Below are positions 1 through 10,492 of a DNA stretch of 64,000 nucleotides, in pieces (positions within the stretch are counted from its first letter, which is position 1; each line of letters opens with the position of its first letter). Below the pieces are notes generated by a model. That model was not told the origin of the DNA. It saw only the letters and a program-made list of their open reading frames with translations, and searched no databases. The DNA comes from Symsagittifera roscoffensis (taxonomy: Eukaryota; Xenacoelomorpha; Acoela; Convolutidae): contig NC_087066.1 of assembly GCF_963678635.1 (NCBI RefSeq), positions 35,651,152-35,715,151 of the forward strand. Reading direction: 5' to 3'. A program made the translations under genes and the position numbers.

Positions 1-202
1 TGGCAATCTGTAAACCACAATAATTTTATGAAAAAAGATCACAGGTGAAATACATTTTCAAATTTAAGATCAGTACAACAATACCTTTTGAATGATAAAA
101 AAATTTGTCAAAATTCTAGTTAAAAATCCTAATTTTTTCCGAAGTAAAAAAACCATCCCGAGCACAATTATTCCGTTACTTTCGTTACGAAAGTCGGAAC
201 AA
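1..202 (-). repeat. Hairpin-ended repeat family A, partial copy
   Basis: This is the left-edge fragment of the ~500-540 bp family that is complete at 44507-45044. It keeps the internal block around GATCACAGGTGAAA and ends in the family terminus CGAAAGTCGGAACAA. The rest lies outside the window or is lost. It is non-coding. Confidence 0.75.
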
Positions 203-1460
203 TTTTTTTTTGAAATTTTTTGCAACAGAATAACCGGCAAGCATACATTTTAGTTCGACCACAAAACAGAAAGAAAAATGTACTTTTACTTTTTCGAAGT
301 TAATAATCCCTTATACTTTAATAATCTCTTAAGATGAGCCCTTATAACTATACAACACTTTAAGAAGAGTTGGCTAGCAATTTTTGTTTCACAATGAAAT
401 TATTCCATAGAAAATTATCCGCTTTTTGCCAAACTTTAGTTTGAATAGCAAAACTGCAGATCAGTTTTTGTCGGCATTAAGGAACATTTTTTTCCGTCGA
501 TTGAAAACGAAGAGGAACTTTGCATTCGAATGTGCTTTAATTTTTTTTCTGCTTTTTTCTCTAGGCAGTATCAGGTACCACAAACAATCATCGCACTGGG
601 TTGAGTGATATATAATATTAAAGCCCTTTCAGTCGTGATTTCAACGACATTTTAAATTTCTAAAAAAAGTTTCCTAGTGTCAAAAAATACCGCTTGAAAT
701 TTTTTAAATTTTTCGTATATTTTCAAGCGAGTGAAGCGAGCGAGCAGGTTTGTTTTGTTTTTCAATCAAAATTTTTACCATAAACATTTATCGTAATGGG
801 TGGAGTGATATATCATATTAAAGAGTGATATATCAAATTTGAAATTAATTTTGACGGCAATTTAAATAGCAGAGTGGCAAGGCGCGTAATTCGAGAGTGT
901 CAGATTAATGATTAGATCTCCTGCCATAGCAAGGACAGTGTGAGAGGACATGTAGCTTCTGTTTTAATAAAGCGTGACCTATTTTGGCTAAAACCACCAT
1001 TGATTATGGTTGTTTTAGTGTATTATGGTGGTTTTAGCGTAATAAAGCGTGTATTTACTTGTGCTGTGTTTTTTTTTTACAAAAAAAACAACAACTTGCA
1101 GTCCTCTAGCAAAACTTATAAAACATTTTATTTTTAAATTGGTTTGTAGTCGAGTGAAATATAAAAAAACAGATTCCGCTGCATGTTCATCCTTGCTGGT
1201 AGGAATTCAAATTTTTTTTGCAAATTTGGGTAGCCCAAACAGAAGCTGCATGAAGTTTGTTGCTTCATCAAAATACCTTTTTTTTCGATGGTGTGGCAAA
1301 AAAGTCTTGACATAATTCTCTGACTAAAAATTTCTAAGACTCGGCAACTGGAGTTCCTTCTTCCTTAGTGCAGAAAAATCATTTTTCTGTGTAATTGAGA
1401 AATTTTCAGGAGAAACAATCATTAGTTTTTATGAACAGCATTAACCACTGATCTAATCTT
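203..1460. other. AT-rich non-coding stretch with family D fragments
   Basis: No gene is visible. Positions 590-850 carry two diverged pieces of repeat family D, recognised by 'gagtgatata' followed by 'aaagccctttcag' and by GTGAAGCGAGCGAGCAGG at 731-748. A 14-bp perfect stem (987-1000 with 1025-1038) is described separately. Short open frames here are low-complexity AT sequence. Confidence 0.5.
987..1038. repeat. 14-bp perfect inverted repeat
   Basis: GCTAAAACCACCAT at 987-1000 is perfectly complementary to ATGGTGGTTTTAGC at 1025-1038, around a 24-nt loop. Both arms are bordered outside by AATAAAGCG-type sequence. The left arm occurs again near 3009-3022, so it is probably part of a dispersed repeat. 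Confidence 0.7.
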
Positions 1461-2060
1461 TGTGGCAATAACCGGCTCTAAATTTTGTCATAAGTCCCAC
1501 CCTCTGTCGGCAAGCTTGCAATACACTGGCCCGACTGCGGCGGTCATTATTTTATTCTTTATATTTGTTCAACAAAAGACAATTCTCGGCCTAACGGCTT
1601 GTTAACACAATTATTACTTGGGACTGTTTTCGGACTGTTTTGTATCGGACTGTTTTTTCATTCATTTTCATCTTTTCCGGACTGTTTTGTATTGGACTGT
1701 TTTTGTACATACACTGTTTCTCCCACGCAATACTATTCATCCCAAGCACACGTTTAACGAGGTCGAGTGATGTTTAATGTTATCGCCCTTTTGTTTGTGA
1801 CCAGGAACTAAATTTCAACAAAAAAACTACTCATGTTGTTGAGAAAAAAATCTCCAACGTAATTTCGGACAAATCTATAGCTATTAACGAACGGATGATG
1901 TGCTCATACTGGCTAGAAGAAAAACACTAGTTTCGGATATTTGTCAATTAACACGTAACAAACAAAATAAAAAAGATTCTCCTCAGGAATTTTTTAGGCA
2001 AAAACACATCCCTTTACAGCAAAAGGCTTCAAACAGGCTTCTGGTTGAATGAAGTGATCA
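1461..2060. repeat. Tandem-dispersed repeat family B, copy 1
   Basis: This ~590-bp segment starts at GGCAATAACCGGCTCTAAAT and runs to the AAAGGCTTCAAACAGGCTT motif near 2023-2040. It recurs almost unchanged about 895 bp downstream. Inside, the phrase GGACTGTTTT is repeated five or so times between 1619 and 1715, like a small minisatellite. No protein-coding frame is convincing. Confidence 0.85.
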
Positions 2061-2102
2061 CTCAAGGCGTCATTAAACCAGAAGCCTGTTTGAAACCTTT
2101 TG
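2021..2102. repeat. 26-bp inverted repeat at the family B junction
   Basis: The 26-nt segment at 2021-2046 pairs with 2077-2102 with a single mismatch, around a ~30-nt centre that includes GTGATCAC. The arms are the end of repeat copy 1 and an inverted copy of the same end, as expected for two element termini meeting head to head or for a foldback element. Confidence 0.8.
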
Positions 2103-2290
2103 CTGAACTGTTTTCGGACTGTTTTGTATCGGACTGTTTTTTCATTCATTTTCATACTTTTCCGGACTGTTTTGTATTGGACTGCTTTTGTACATACACT
2201 GTTTCTCCCACGCAATACTATTCATCCCAAGCACACGTTTAACGAGGTCGAGTGATGTTTAATGTTTTTTCTTATGTGATGAAGAAAAAA
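2103..2290. repeat. Repeat family B, partial middle copy
   Basis: It duplicates the GGACTGTTTT-rich block and the following segment up to CGAGGTCGAGTGATGTTTAA (compare about 1622-1775). It then diverges into unrelated sequence before copy 3 begins. Confidence 0.75.
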
Positions 2291-2349
2291 ACAGTCCAAT
2301 ACAAAAAGCCCGGTTTAAGGTCACCGGTGGGCGCGCTACCAGCGCGTCG

Positions 2350-2960
2350 CCGCTTTGTGGCGATAACCGGCTCTAAATTTCGTCATAAGTCCTACCCTCT
2401 GTCGGCAAGCTTGCAATACACTGGCCCGACTGCGGCGGTCATTATTTTATTCTTTATATTTGTTCAACAAAAGACCATTCTCGGCCTAACGGCTTGTTAA
2501 CACAATTATTACTTGGGACTGTTTTCGGACAGTTTTGTATCGGACTGTTTTTTCATTCATTTCCATAGTTTTCCGGACTGTTTTGTATTGGACTGTTTTT
2601 GTACATACACTGTTTCTCCCACGCAATACTATTCATCCCAAGCACACGTTTAACGAGGTCGAGTGATGTTTAATGTTATCGCCCTTTTGTTTGTGACCAG
2701 GAACTAAATTTCAACAAAAAAACTACTCATGTTGTTGAGAAAAAAATCTCCAACGTAATTTCGGACAAATCTATAGCTATTAACGAACGGATGATGTGCT
2801 CATACTGGCTAGAAGAAAAACACTAGTTTCGGATATTTGTCAATGAACACGTAACAAACAAAATAAAAAAGATTCTCCTCAGGAATTTTTTTTAGCAAAA
2901 ACACATCCCTTTACAGCAAAAGGCTTCAAACAGGCTTCTGGTTTAATGGCGCGATCACTC
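2350..2960. repeat. Tandem-dispersed repeat family B, copy 3
   Basis: It is nearly identical to 1461-2060, with a handful of substitutions and small indels, so the duplication is recent. It is preceded by a short GC-rich hairpin (GCGC-TACCA-GCGC core, about 2331-2347). The end again carries AAAGGCTTCAAACAGGCTT. Confidence 0.85.
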
Positions 2961-5900
2961 AATGCGTGCAACGATTTTACATACATCAACTCGTAAACAA
3001 TTTTTTCGGCTAAAACCACCATTGATTATCCATCCAGTCATCCATCTAAATTAGTCCGAAAAATATCAGAGTTTTTTTTGAAAACTGGTCAAATTATTGG
3101 AAGTTTTTTGCAGAAGTCAGAATAACAATTGAAACTGCTAAAACAGGATGTGACTTTAGGACGGGTGGGCAATTGATAAAAAGCTTCATTTTCTTGATCA
3201 TTCTTTTTTGTTTTTACAGCAATTTGGTTTGATTAGCCTATCTAACTGAATTTTGCAATCTTCGACTGAGGCAAAAAACACGCTTACAAGAGGCTTGGTA
3301 TGATCATTTTTTTGTTGCCTTGTTGTGATCATCAGCAAGAATTACTACTGAAAATATAGAGCTTGTAGAATTGCTCCTAAAAATAAAGCCGTTTTTTGAA
3401 GTAGAAGCACGGAACAAAGCCACTGAGGATATTTCCAGAGCAAGAACATCTCTGAAATTAATTAAGATATACTGGCTATTTTACCTCCTTTGAAACAAAA
3501 CTTAATTGTGGTTTCTGCGATATGCAGAGGATCTATAAAAGACTATCCAGTCTTTCTAAGCATAGTCCGCTTTTCTTATTTCCCAACATTTCAGACTGAG
3601 TTTTTTTTCGCTGATTGAAGCTCTTTTCTTGCGCCTCAAGGCCGTTTTCTGCGTCTAGAACTTTCACATTGTGCCACTATTGCAGCCGTAATTGGTCAGG
3701 CTGTGGTAGACCTGAAGCTAGAATTTTTTTCCAACTTTTTGTGTCAAAAGTAACAAAATATTTGTGCTCGGGGTGGTTTTTTTTTCCTCAGACAAATTTC
3801 GACTTTTTAACTAACCATTTTTGACCAAATTTTTTTTCTATATCATTCAAATTGTATCATTGTCCTGAGCTAAAATTTGAAAAAGTTCAAATGTGATCAT
3901 TTTTTGTGAAGTTATGGGGTTTTCGAGATTGCTATTTTGGCCAATTTGAGACGATAAACACGCGATCTGTTTCGCGCTATTGATGCGTAAGCGGAGATTC
4001 AATCCGTCTCAGAAAGTATTCCAAATTGGTTAAAGGAAGTTTTTTGCCATAATTGTTTTGTCACTAGGAGTGAAATCTATGACATGGTTCTTTAAAGGAA
4101 AAACTGTAACGAAAGAAACATTTTCGCGAAATGTGCTCTCCAGTAGATGTAAGTTGAAAGCCGTCTATGACCTTGGGAATTTGCATTAGATAGATACGGA
4201 AGGTAGATTGATATTTTTGAACATGAGGATTCTATCATTTTTGTTTGGGGAACACAGCCTGTCCTTTTCCCTGCTTGCGCAGTACGTGGGATTTGATGCA
4301 AAAACAATTGACTGTTCGTTTCAGGGTCACTTAGAGCCACAGCAGAAAATGACGAAGAAAGAAGAATAGACGACAAATGGAGACATGAGACATGAGACAT
4401 TGATGGACGACCGTGACATGTCTTTCTAATCAAACAAGCTCAAAACCAAAATTAATGCGATATAAAATGATCAATTTGAAATTACCTTCTGAATAGCTGC
4501 ACACATCTCTATATTCATTATACTCTATTTGAAATCTCTTTTGGCAATATATTGGCTTATTTGTACTTATTTTGGTTGTTTGTTTTGATCTCCGACTTCA
4601 GTGAGTCCGAAATGACATTTAAAAAACTAACAAACATGGAAACAATATAAAAATTTCCATCAATTTTCGGCAAACTTTTCAACTTTTGGCTCACTTGACA
4701 TTAATTTATACCCCCATAACTTGATGTTGCTTCATCCATGCCCCTCTGTAGCCTATATGTATGGTACAAACAGTTAAACAAGAAAATGAAGTAGTATGTA
4801 GATGTACTTAACCATAAATGGCGTGAAAACATGTTGAATTTTATCAGTGTTTTATTAATTCAGTATCGCCATCCCATTTCAACCTTGTAAAACAATTGAG
4901 CGGTATTTAAAAACCTTTCAAATTCAAATTCCTTAGATCTAGCAGTTGCGAGTGAGACGCAACAAAGATGTTGGCTTTCCAAGCTGTCGAGCAAGTCAAA
5001 ATAACAATTACGGTGACAAACAGTTCATTGCTAAATCCCAAGTTTCGCGCAAACAATAATACGATGGAGTAATGAGAATCGACAATTGCTCTGCAAGTAT
5101 TACCGACGGTTGTTCCGACTTGGAAGAAAACGGAATATTTAGGCTTGAGGTGGTTTTAATCAATCAATGTTTGACAATCGAAATATTAATTTTTAACAAA
5201 AAAAATTTATACCCCATTGAAGATACCGAATTCTTCAGATCAAACTAAAAATGGGCGCTTTACCTCCGATCATTTTTTGCTGGGAATCGATAATTGCCAA
5301 CTTGGCTATGCTCTCGACTAATTTATGCAGGCTTTGAAGATTTTAAACTTAATCCTGTTAGCTGAACGCTAATTTTTTATGTGTGGTCAATTATTCCGCA
5401 CAAAAAAAAAACGTTTCAAACTGAATTACGGCTAGCTAATTGGTCGTATTACTTTCGTTTGACTTAATTTTTTACACTCGAACTTTGATATTGTCCAAAA
5501 CTATAATTTTTCAATACTTTTTTTTTCCCAAAAGTTATTCGATATGGATTAAGGGGCAGTCGGAAAATTCAGAGCTTTGCCCTGATATACGAGCAGTCTT
5601 GTTTTCATTTGTGTAGTTTTTTGCTTGAAAAGATTAAAAGATTAAATTATTTTCTATTCTTTTTTTTACTGTCTAAATTGACCATTATCAATGACAGTTT
5701 GGTGAATCCACTGAGAATCTATTTTTTGAAGATATTTTATGAAAACTATCCCCCATTCGCTATGTTAATTACAAAGTCTTTCATTTAGCTTACACAAAAG
5801 TGTTAAGTAGACAAAATTGCAAACCTCTATTCAACTTGGAACGATTTCTCAGATGAATTAAAGCTCCGCTTAAGTGTTGATAACACAAAATATATCGCAT

Positions 5901-6890
5901 ACTAATTATTTGGAAGCGGCCAATGGGCAAACTTTTAATCCCAACGGAAAACTATCACAGGTGAAATTTTTTGATCAAAGTGTGTAATTCGCAACAACTT
6001 GCACTGTTGGCTTGTTTGCAAGATTGTTGATGAATTTCAAAAGTCTACACACACCAAATGGTGCGTCTATTCAAGGAACAGTTTTGTCTGGAAATTTTTT
6101 TCTTTAAGTAGTTATTTTGACTCGGCTGCTTTAGTTATTCCAATTTGAGTTGAGAAACAAAGTTTGTCAACCTAGACATAGCAAAATACTTTTTACTGAT
6201 CCTATCTACACAAAAACTTTAAATATGAACGTTTGAGGTAAATTGATGTACGTAATTTTAATTGAATACTGAAGAAAAAAACAGAAAAAAATCCGAAAAC
6301 ACTAACTTCCTTTTCGTTTTGACATGACAGCATTAAAATGATGAGCCAAACTGAACAATTATATTTAAAACGATTGAAGAATATGCCTTTTTTACTATGA
6401 CTATCGAGCGTGCCCAAATTCTCTCAAAAGCGTCATCACACTACACGCAAAAACTAAACTCATTTATTTTTTCTAAATCGAATTTTTGTAGTGTCGAAAA
6501 AACGGTTTGAAATTTTTAATTTTTGGTCCAACTTCGAGCTAATAAGAGGACCGCGTAGGCTTACAATTGTTTGCTTTTTTCATCCGTAAAAACTCAGTTT
6601 TACTCGAGTAAAGGTAGTTTTGGAGTTTTTTGGGAATCACATACTTAAAAATTCAAAAAAACTTTGCAAAAAAAAATTAAAAAACAAGATTTTATATTTT
6701 TTCCCCTTTTTTCTTGTCATTTTTCTTCAAAAACTGTTTTCCAAGTGACCTATTTTACTAGGACTTTCAAATATGCTCAGCTCTTCTATTCTTTTATTCT
6801 GATTTGTTCATCACAACATGTAGCAAATTCGGCCGGCCTGCTATTCTTGTTTTTAATTGCTTTTACTTGCAAATGCGTTTGTATAATTAC
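2961..6890. other. Non-coding stretch with decayed repeats
   Basis: No gene is recognised. About 3736-4085 is a degraded plus-orientation copy of family A ('atatttgtgctcggggtgg' through 'gaagttatggggtttt'). About 5565-5609 is a family A 3' end (CTTTGCCCTGATATACGAGC), and about 5740-5975 is a degraded inverted copy. The rest is AT-rich with nothing I can name. Confidence 0.5.
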
Positions 6891-8140
6891 AATTATAATG
6901 ATTGCTTTGTCTGATACTAGAAAGCCGTGTCAGATACTTGATTGTCATGGTTATCTAAGTATGTGTCTGGTGTCAATTTCTTTTTGCAGTTTCCAGTGCC
7001 AGTTTAAGTGTTGAGGCACACCTGAGAACAATCGAAGCAACATTTTTCCGTGTGTGTGTCCGTATTTAAACCACATCCATTCTCATCTCAGATAGTAAAA
7101 AATTGATTTTTTAATTTCTTATGCACAAAAATTGCACAATGGTCCTTCTGAACACTTTTATGACTTTTTTTAGATGTAGCGAGAGTTGTGTCACAGAAAG
7201 ACATTTGTGATCAGGGTAAGTTTTTCTTGACTTCGGCTCAATACCTTCTGACAATAGGAATTTCTGCCATATGATCATCGTCGGTTTTTGATTCCGTCTC
7301 AGCTTCAACGAACAACGGAGTTTATTTTTGTCGGACGATTTATCCGCTGGATCAGGTCTAAGTATGCAAGAGGTACGTTTGTGCTTTGCAAAAAGTAACC
7401 AGCTTCTGTTACTTTTTGGTTTCAAATTGGCTGGTAGATAAATCTATCTCCTGTTGCAACCAATGTTTTGCTTCCTTCCCATAGGTCGCCTGCTTAAACC
7501 ATATTTGATTTCTGTCGCAGTAGATTTAACCATTTTTAATGTTCAACTCTTTGAATAAATTGAATCGAAGTTATAATGATTGCTTTGTCTGATCTTTGAT
7601 TGCGGTGGTAATCTAAGTATAGGTGTCTGATATCAATTTCTAATTACATGTTCAGTTTGTGTGTTCGTATGAGATCTAAAACAAATCCTCACTCATCTCA
7701 GTTAGAACAAAATGACATTTCAATTTTGTTATTCAAAACCAAATATTTTCTTGACTTCGTCTCAATCTTTTCTGACAATCGGAACGTAGGTCATATGATC
7801 ATTGTCGGTCTTTGATTCAGCTCAGCTTAAAGAACAGTATGGTTAATTTTTCTCGGTCGCATTATAACCGCTAGTTCATTTCGACGAACCCATGACGTGT
7901 TTTCGCTCTTCGCATGATGTAACTTGCTTCTGTTGGCTCTTGGCTCTTTAATGGCTGGTAATTAAATCTGCTATTGCAACCTAGGTTTTTGCGCCATTAT
8001 AGGTCGCTTGCTACAACCTAAGTTATTGTCGTATGACAGCTGATAAAATCCGATGATAGAAATAATATGCTTTTAATGGTTAGTCTTTTGATTAAATTGC
8101 ATCGAAATTAAGTTAGCTGCATTGTCTGATACTAGAACAC
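6890..8140. repeat. Diverged tandem duplication, ~0.6-0.7 kb units
   Basis: The phrase TAATGATTGCTTTGTCTGAT occurs near 6895 and again near 7573, and a weaker third start (TGCATTGTCTGATACTAGAA) lies near 8115. Between them the same landmarks recur in order: TTCTTGACTTCG, CTCAATACCTTCTGACAAT or its variant, and CATATGATCAT. The copies are clearly diverged and no frame is shared. Confidence 0.7.
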
Positions 8141-8369
8141 TAGTGTTGCAGGAAAACCAAAACGCAAAAAGAGTCCCTGTGGGGTCGATCTGTCGATTCA
8201 TACATTGGAATGCCGCTACAAGTCGACCGAGCCAGTATTAGCACAAATCAGGACTTATTTTCGCGTTCTGGACAACTGCTGGACAACGAAATGTACCCTG
8301 TTCGTTGTCCAGGAGTTATTTACTGACGATTGTTGTCTCTTCATATTCGCTTATTTAAAACGAGCTCAG
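8137..8369 (+). other. GC-richer island with open frames, unidentified
   Basis: This island is richer in G+C than its surroundings. One frame is open for about 77 codons, without an ATG, ending at the TAA at 8367-8369. A second frame is open for about 57 codons, and a splice-acceptor-like TTGCAG precedes it. I recognise no domain. It could be a single unplaced exon or a transposon fragment. A perfect 12-bp stem lies inside. Confidence 0.25.
8279..8312. repeat. 12-bp perfect stem with 10-nt loop
   Basis: CTGGACAACGAA (8279-8290) pairs perfectly with TTCGTTGTCCAG (8301-8312). CTGGACAAC also occurs once more just upstream, so the left arm is partly duplicated. Confidence 0.7.
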
Positions 8370-8496
8370 TAAGTTTTTAATTCATCTTTTCAATTGAGCA
8401 ATTGCTAATCAAGTTGCATGCTTGATATTGAAGTCAAAGATCAAAAAATGATCACGCCACCTTGCAGCTCTAATAGGGGCTAACTTTGGAATTTCT

Positions 8497-8925
8497 CTAG
8501 ACTGGTGAAAGATGGATTTTAAGGGAATGTTGCCAGTCATTTTTGAAAAAAGACGTCCTATGAGAAATTGTGTAAATCTTTTTAAGCAAAACACTACGGT
8601 TATTTTGTTCGTTGCTAACATACTTTTTTCGACAGTGGTCAAAAACTTGGATACAAACATAGATAAAAACCCTAAGTTTCAGTGATGCATCACATTTCTT
8701 TAAACTTATAAGCTCGCTGCATACTGACCTCTCAGTCCAATCGTGAGTGTAAACTTCTCTTACTGATTTGGTTTCATCGAAACAAAAAGTGTCACAAAAG
8801 ATACAATAAGCTCCGATTTCTTTTTTGGAATCGATTGTATTGTGGTATGATTTGGAGTAGGCATTAGACTTTTCTTCTGGTATTCCATAACCTAGAAATA
8901 TACAATCTGTGTAAGTTCTCTGCAT
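8497..8925 (-). CDS. Unidentified 142-codon open frame, doubtful
   Basis: This is an ATG-started frame of 142 codons on the minus strand in AT-rich DNA, long enough to note. It is rich in Cys, Ser, Lys and Phe with no recognisable domain, signal peptide or membrane segment. An acceptor-like TTTCTAG lies inside the frame, near its 5' end. No neighbouring exon was found. It may be a chance frame or part of an old repeat. Confidence 0.15.
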   Translation of the reverse strand: MQRTYTDCIFLGYGIPEEKSNAYSKSYHNTIDSKKEIGAYCIFCDTFCFDETKSVREVYTHDWTERSVCSELISLKKCDASLKLRVFIYVCIQVFDHCRKKYVSNEQNNRSVLLKKIYTISHRTSFFKNDWQHSLKIHLSPV

Positions 8926-10004
8926 TTTTTATTGAATGTGAATCCTCTTTGTTTAAGTAGATCATGTTGTGTATCAAATGACACCAAACACATCTAATTC
9001 AACCTGATAAACTATCGAGGCTTTAAGGGCCTTCAGCATCTGCCGCATGGTTTATTGAAAAATAGCTGAGATGCTTTTCAGTCCCTTTTTTTTAGCCCAG
9101 TAACGCGCAAATTTTTTCTCGTGGTAATCACTGTGACTGCCATGTCTTGAAATTATTTTTGGAGCTCAGTATACCCATCGGATTTGGACAGTTTAGAATT
9201 TGAAAAATATTTGGATCGTTATGATTTTCAGTTAATCGACTCAAGGATGGGCAGTCAACCTATCAAGACATTATGAGACACAGTTTTAGCATCACCAGAG
9301 ACTCTATAATGCATAGATTGATCAATTTTTGTCGTGCTGTTGTTTTTCATGTTGCTCTAATTCGCCAAGTTGCTCATAAAGATAAACCTGTTGCTTGTCT
9401 ATTTCAAAGAAGTTTTTGACAATCAAATAAATTCTCAATATCGGTCAATCATTGAAAATTAATCTATCCAGAATCTTTGAAAAACCCCGAATATTTGTCA
9501 ACATAAATTAGTCATGTGTTTCATCTTGACCATGGATTTCGACATCAAGTTGCCAATTTTTTTCCAAATGACAATTGCATGACTGTCACAGGATGTGCTA
9601 TAGTAAATCAAAACAAATTTAACACCACGCTATTTGATTCCCAAAAATTTTAAATCCTTCATAAAATTTTAACTCCATCATAATTTAACACCAAAATAAT
9701 GATGTGCGAACACTTTATCTTAACTCCCATATCGTTAAAGTTAATCCTGCAATTCATGCACGCATCATATTAAATTTATTTATTAACATCGTTAGTAAGA
9801 AAAAACGTGCTAACTTAATAAAAACTTGAAGTAACTTTGACGTAAATTAGATAAAATTTTGACGTAACTTTTCTGACTAATAAAAAACTCTGGCGGTCTT
9901 TTTACGCTGCACTCAAGTCACAAACAAACGCAAAAACCAGAAAAATAACTATAAATAAGTTTTCTTTTGAATTCACGGCTTCATTTAAAACCAAACGAAT
10001 TCTT
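8926..10004. other. AT-rich non-coding stretch
   Basis: I see no gene, repeat family or RNA here. The composition is uniformly AT-rich with short interrupted frames. Confidence 0.4.
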
Positions 10005-10492
10005 ATGGAGTCGGCACACAAAAAAAATAATGGAGTCAAGCAAAAAAAAAATTACCGAAAACTGGATTTGCTCAAAATATCAAACACAAAAATATCATCA
10101 TCTGTTATTACAAAAAATACCTTTTTGATCGATACGCGTGAAGAGCACAATAAGGACATTTCATCGCGACAATCAGATGCTCGAAAAGTCCTCAAGCAAT
10201 TAAAACGCTCAGCAGGAGATTAACACCGACTTTTGCAGTTGTCAGTGTGGTTTTGCCATTACCGAACGATATGGTTACTCAATTTGCTCTCCCAACTAAA
10301 AACAAATTGATTTTAAAAGCTGCACGCACACGCAAGCAACAAGCAAAATGCCCCCCATCCCCGTTTCACAAAATTTCGAATTTCCTAAGAGTTAGGGAAG
10401 TTTTTTTCAGAATGCCAAAGGATCGATTGATCACGAGAGAAAATATTTGTGTGGTGATCCCAAAAAAATTTTGTTTTCTGGTTAGCCGATAG
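10005..10492 (+). pseudogene. Possible decayed retrotransposon ORF1-like fragment
   Basis: A 72-codon frame begins at an ATG at 10005 and ends at 10223. A second frame, shifted by +2, overlaps its end (open from about 10202) and runs to 10492. Both are Lys/Arg-rich. The second reads on through VVLPLPNDM and LILKAARTRKQQ, a pattern like the RNA-binding part of non-LTR ORF1 proteins. This is an impression, not a domain match. A frameshifted relic is the simplest reading; no reverse transcriptase follows. It could also be a chance pair of frames. Confidence 0.25.

Noticed and set aside
4092-4433. 113-codon minus-strand frame
   Set aside because: No domain, no splice context and ordinary composition; chance is sufficient.
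6664-7014. 116-codon plus-strand frame rich in Phe and hydrophobic residues
   Set aside because: It overlaps the start of a diverged tandem repeat, and its second copy does not keep the frame open.
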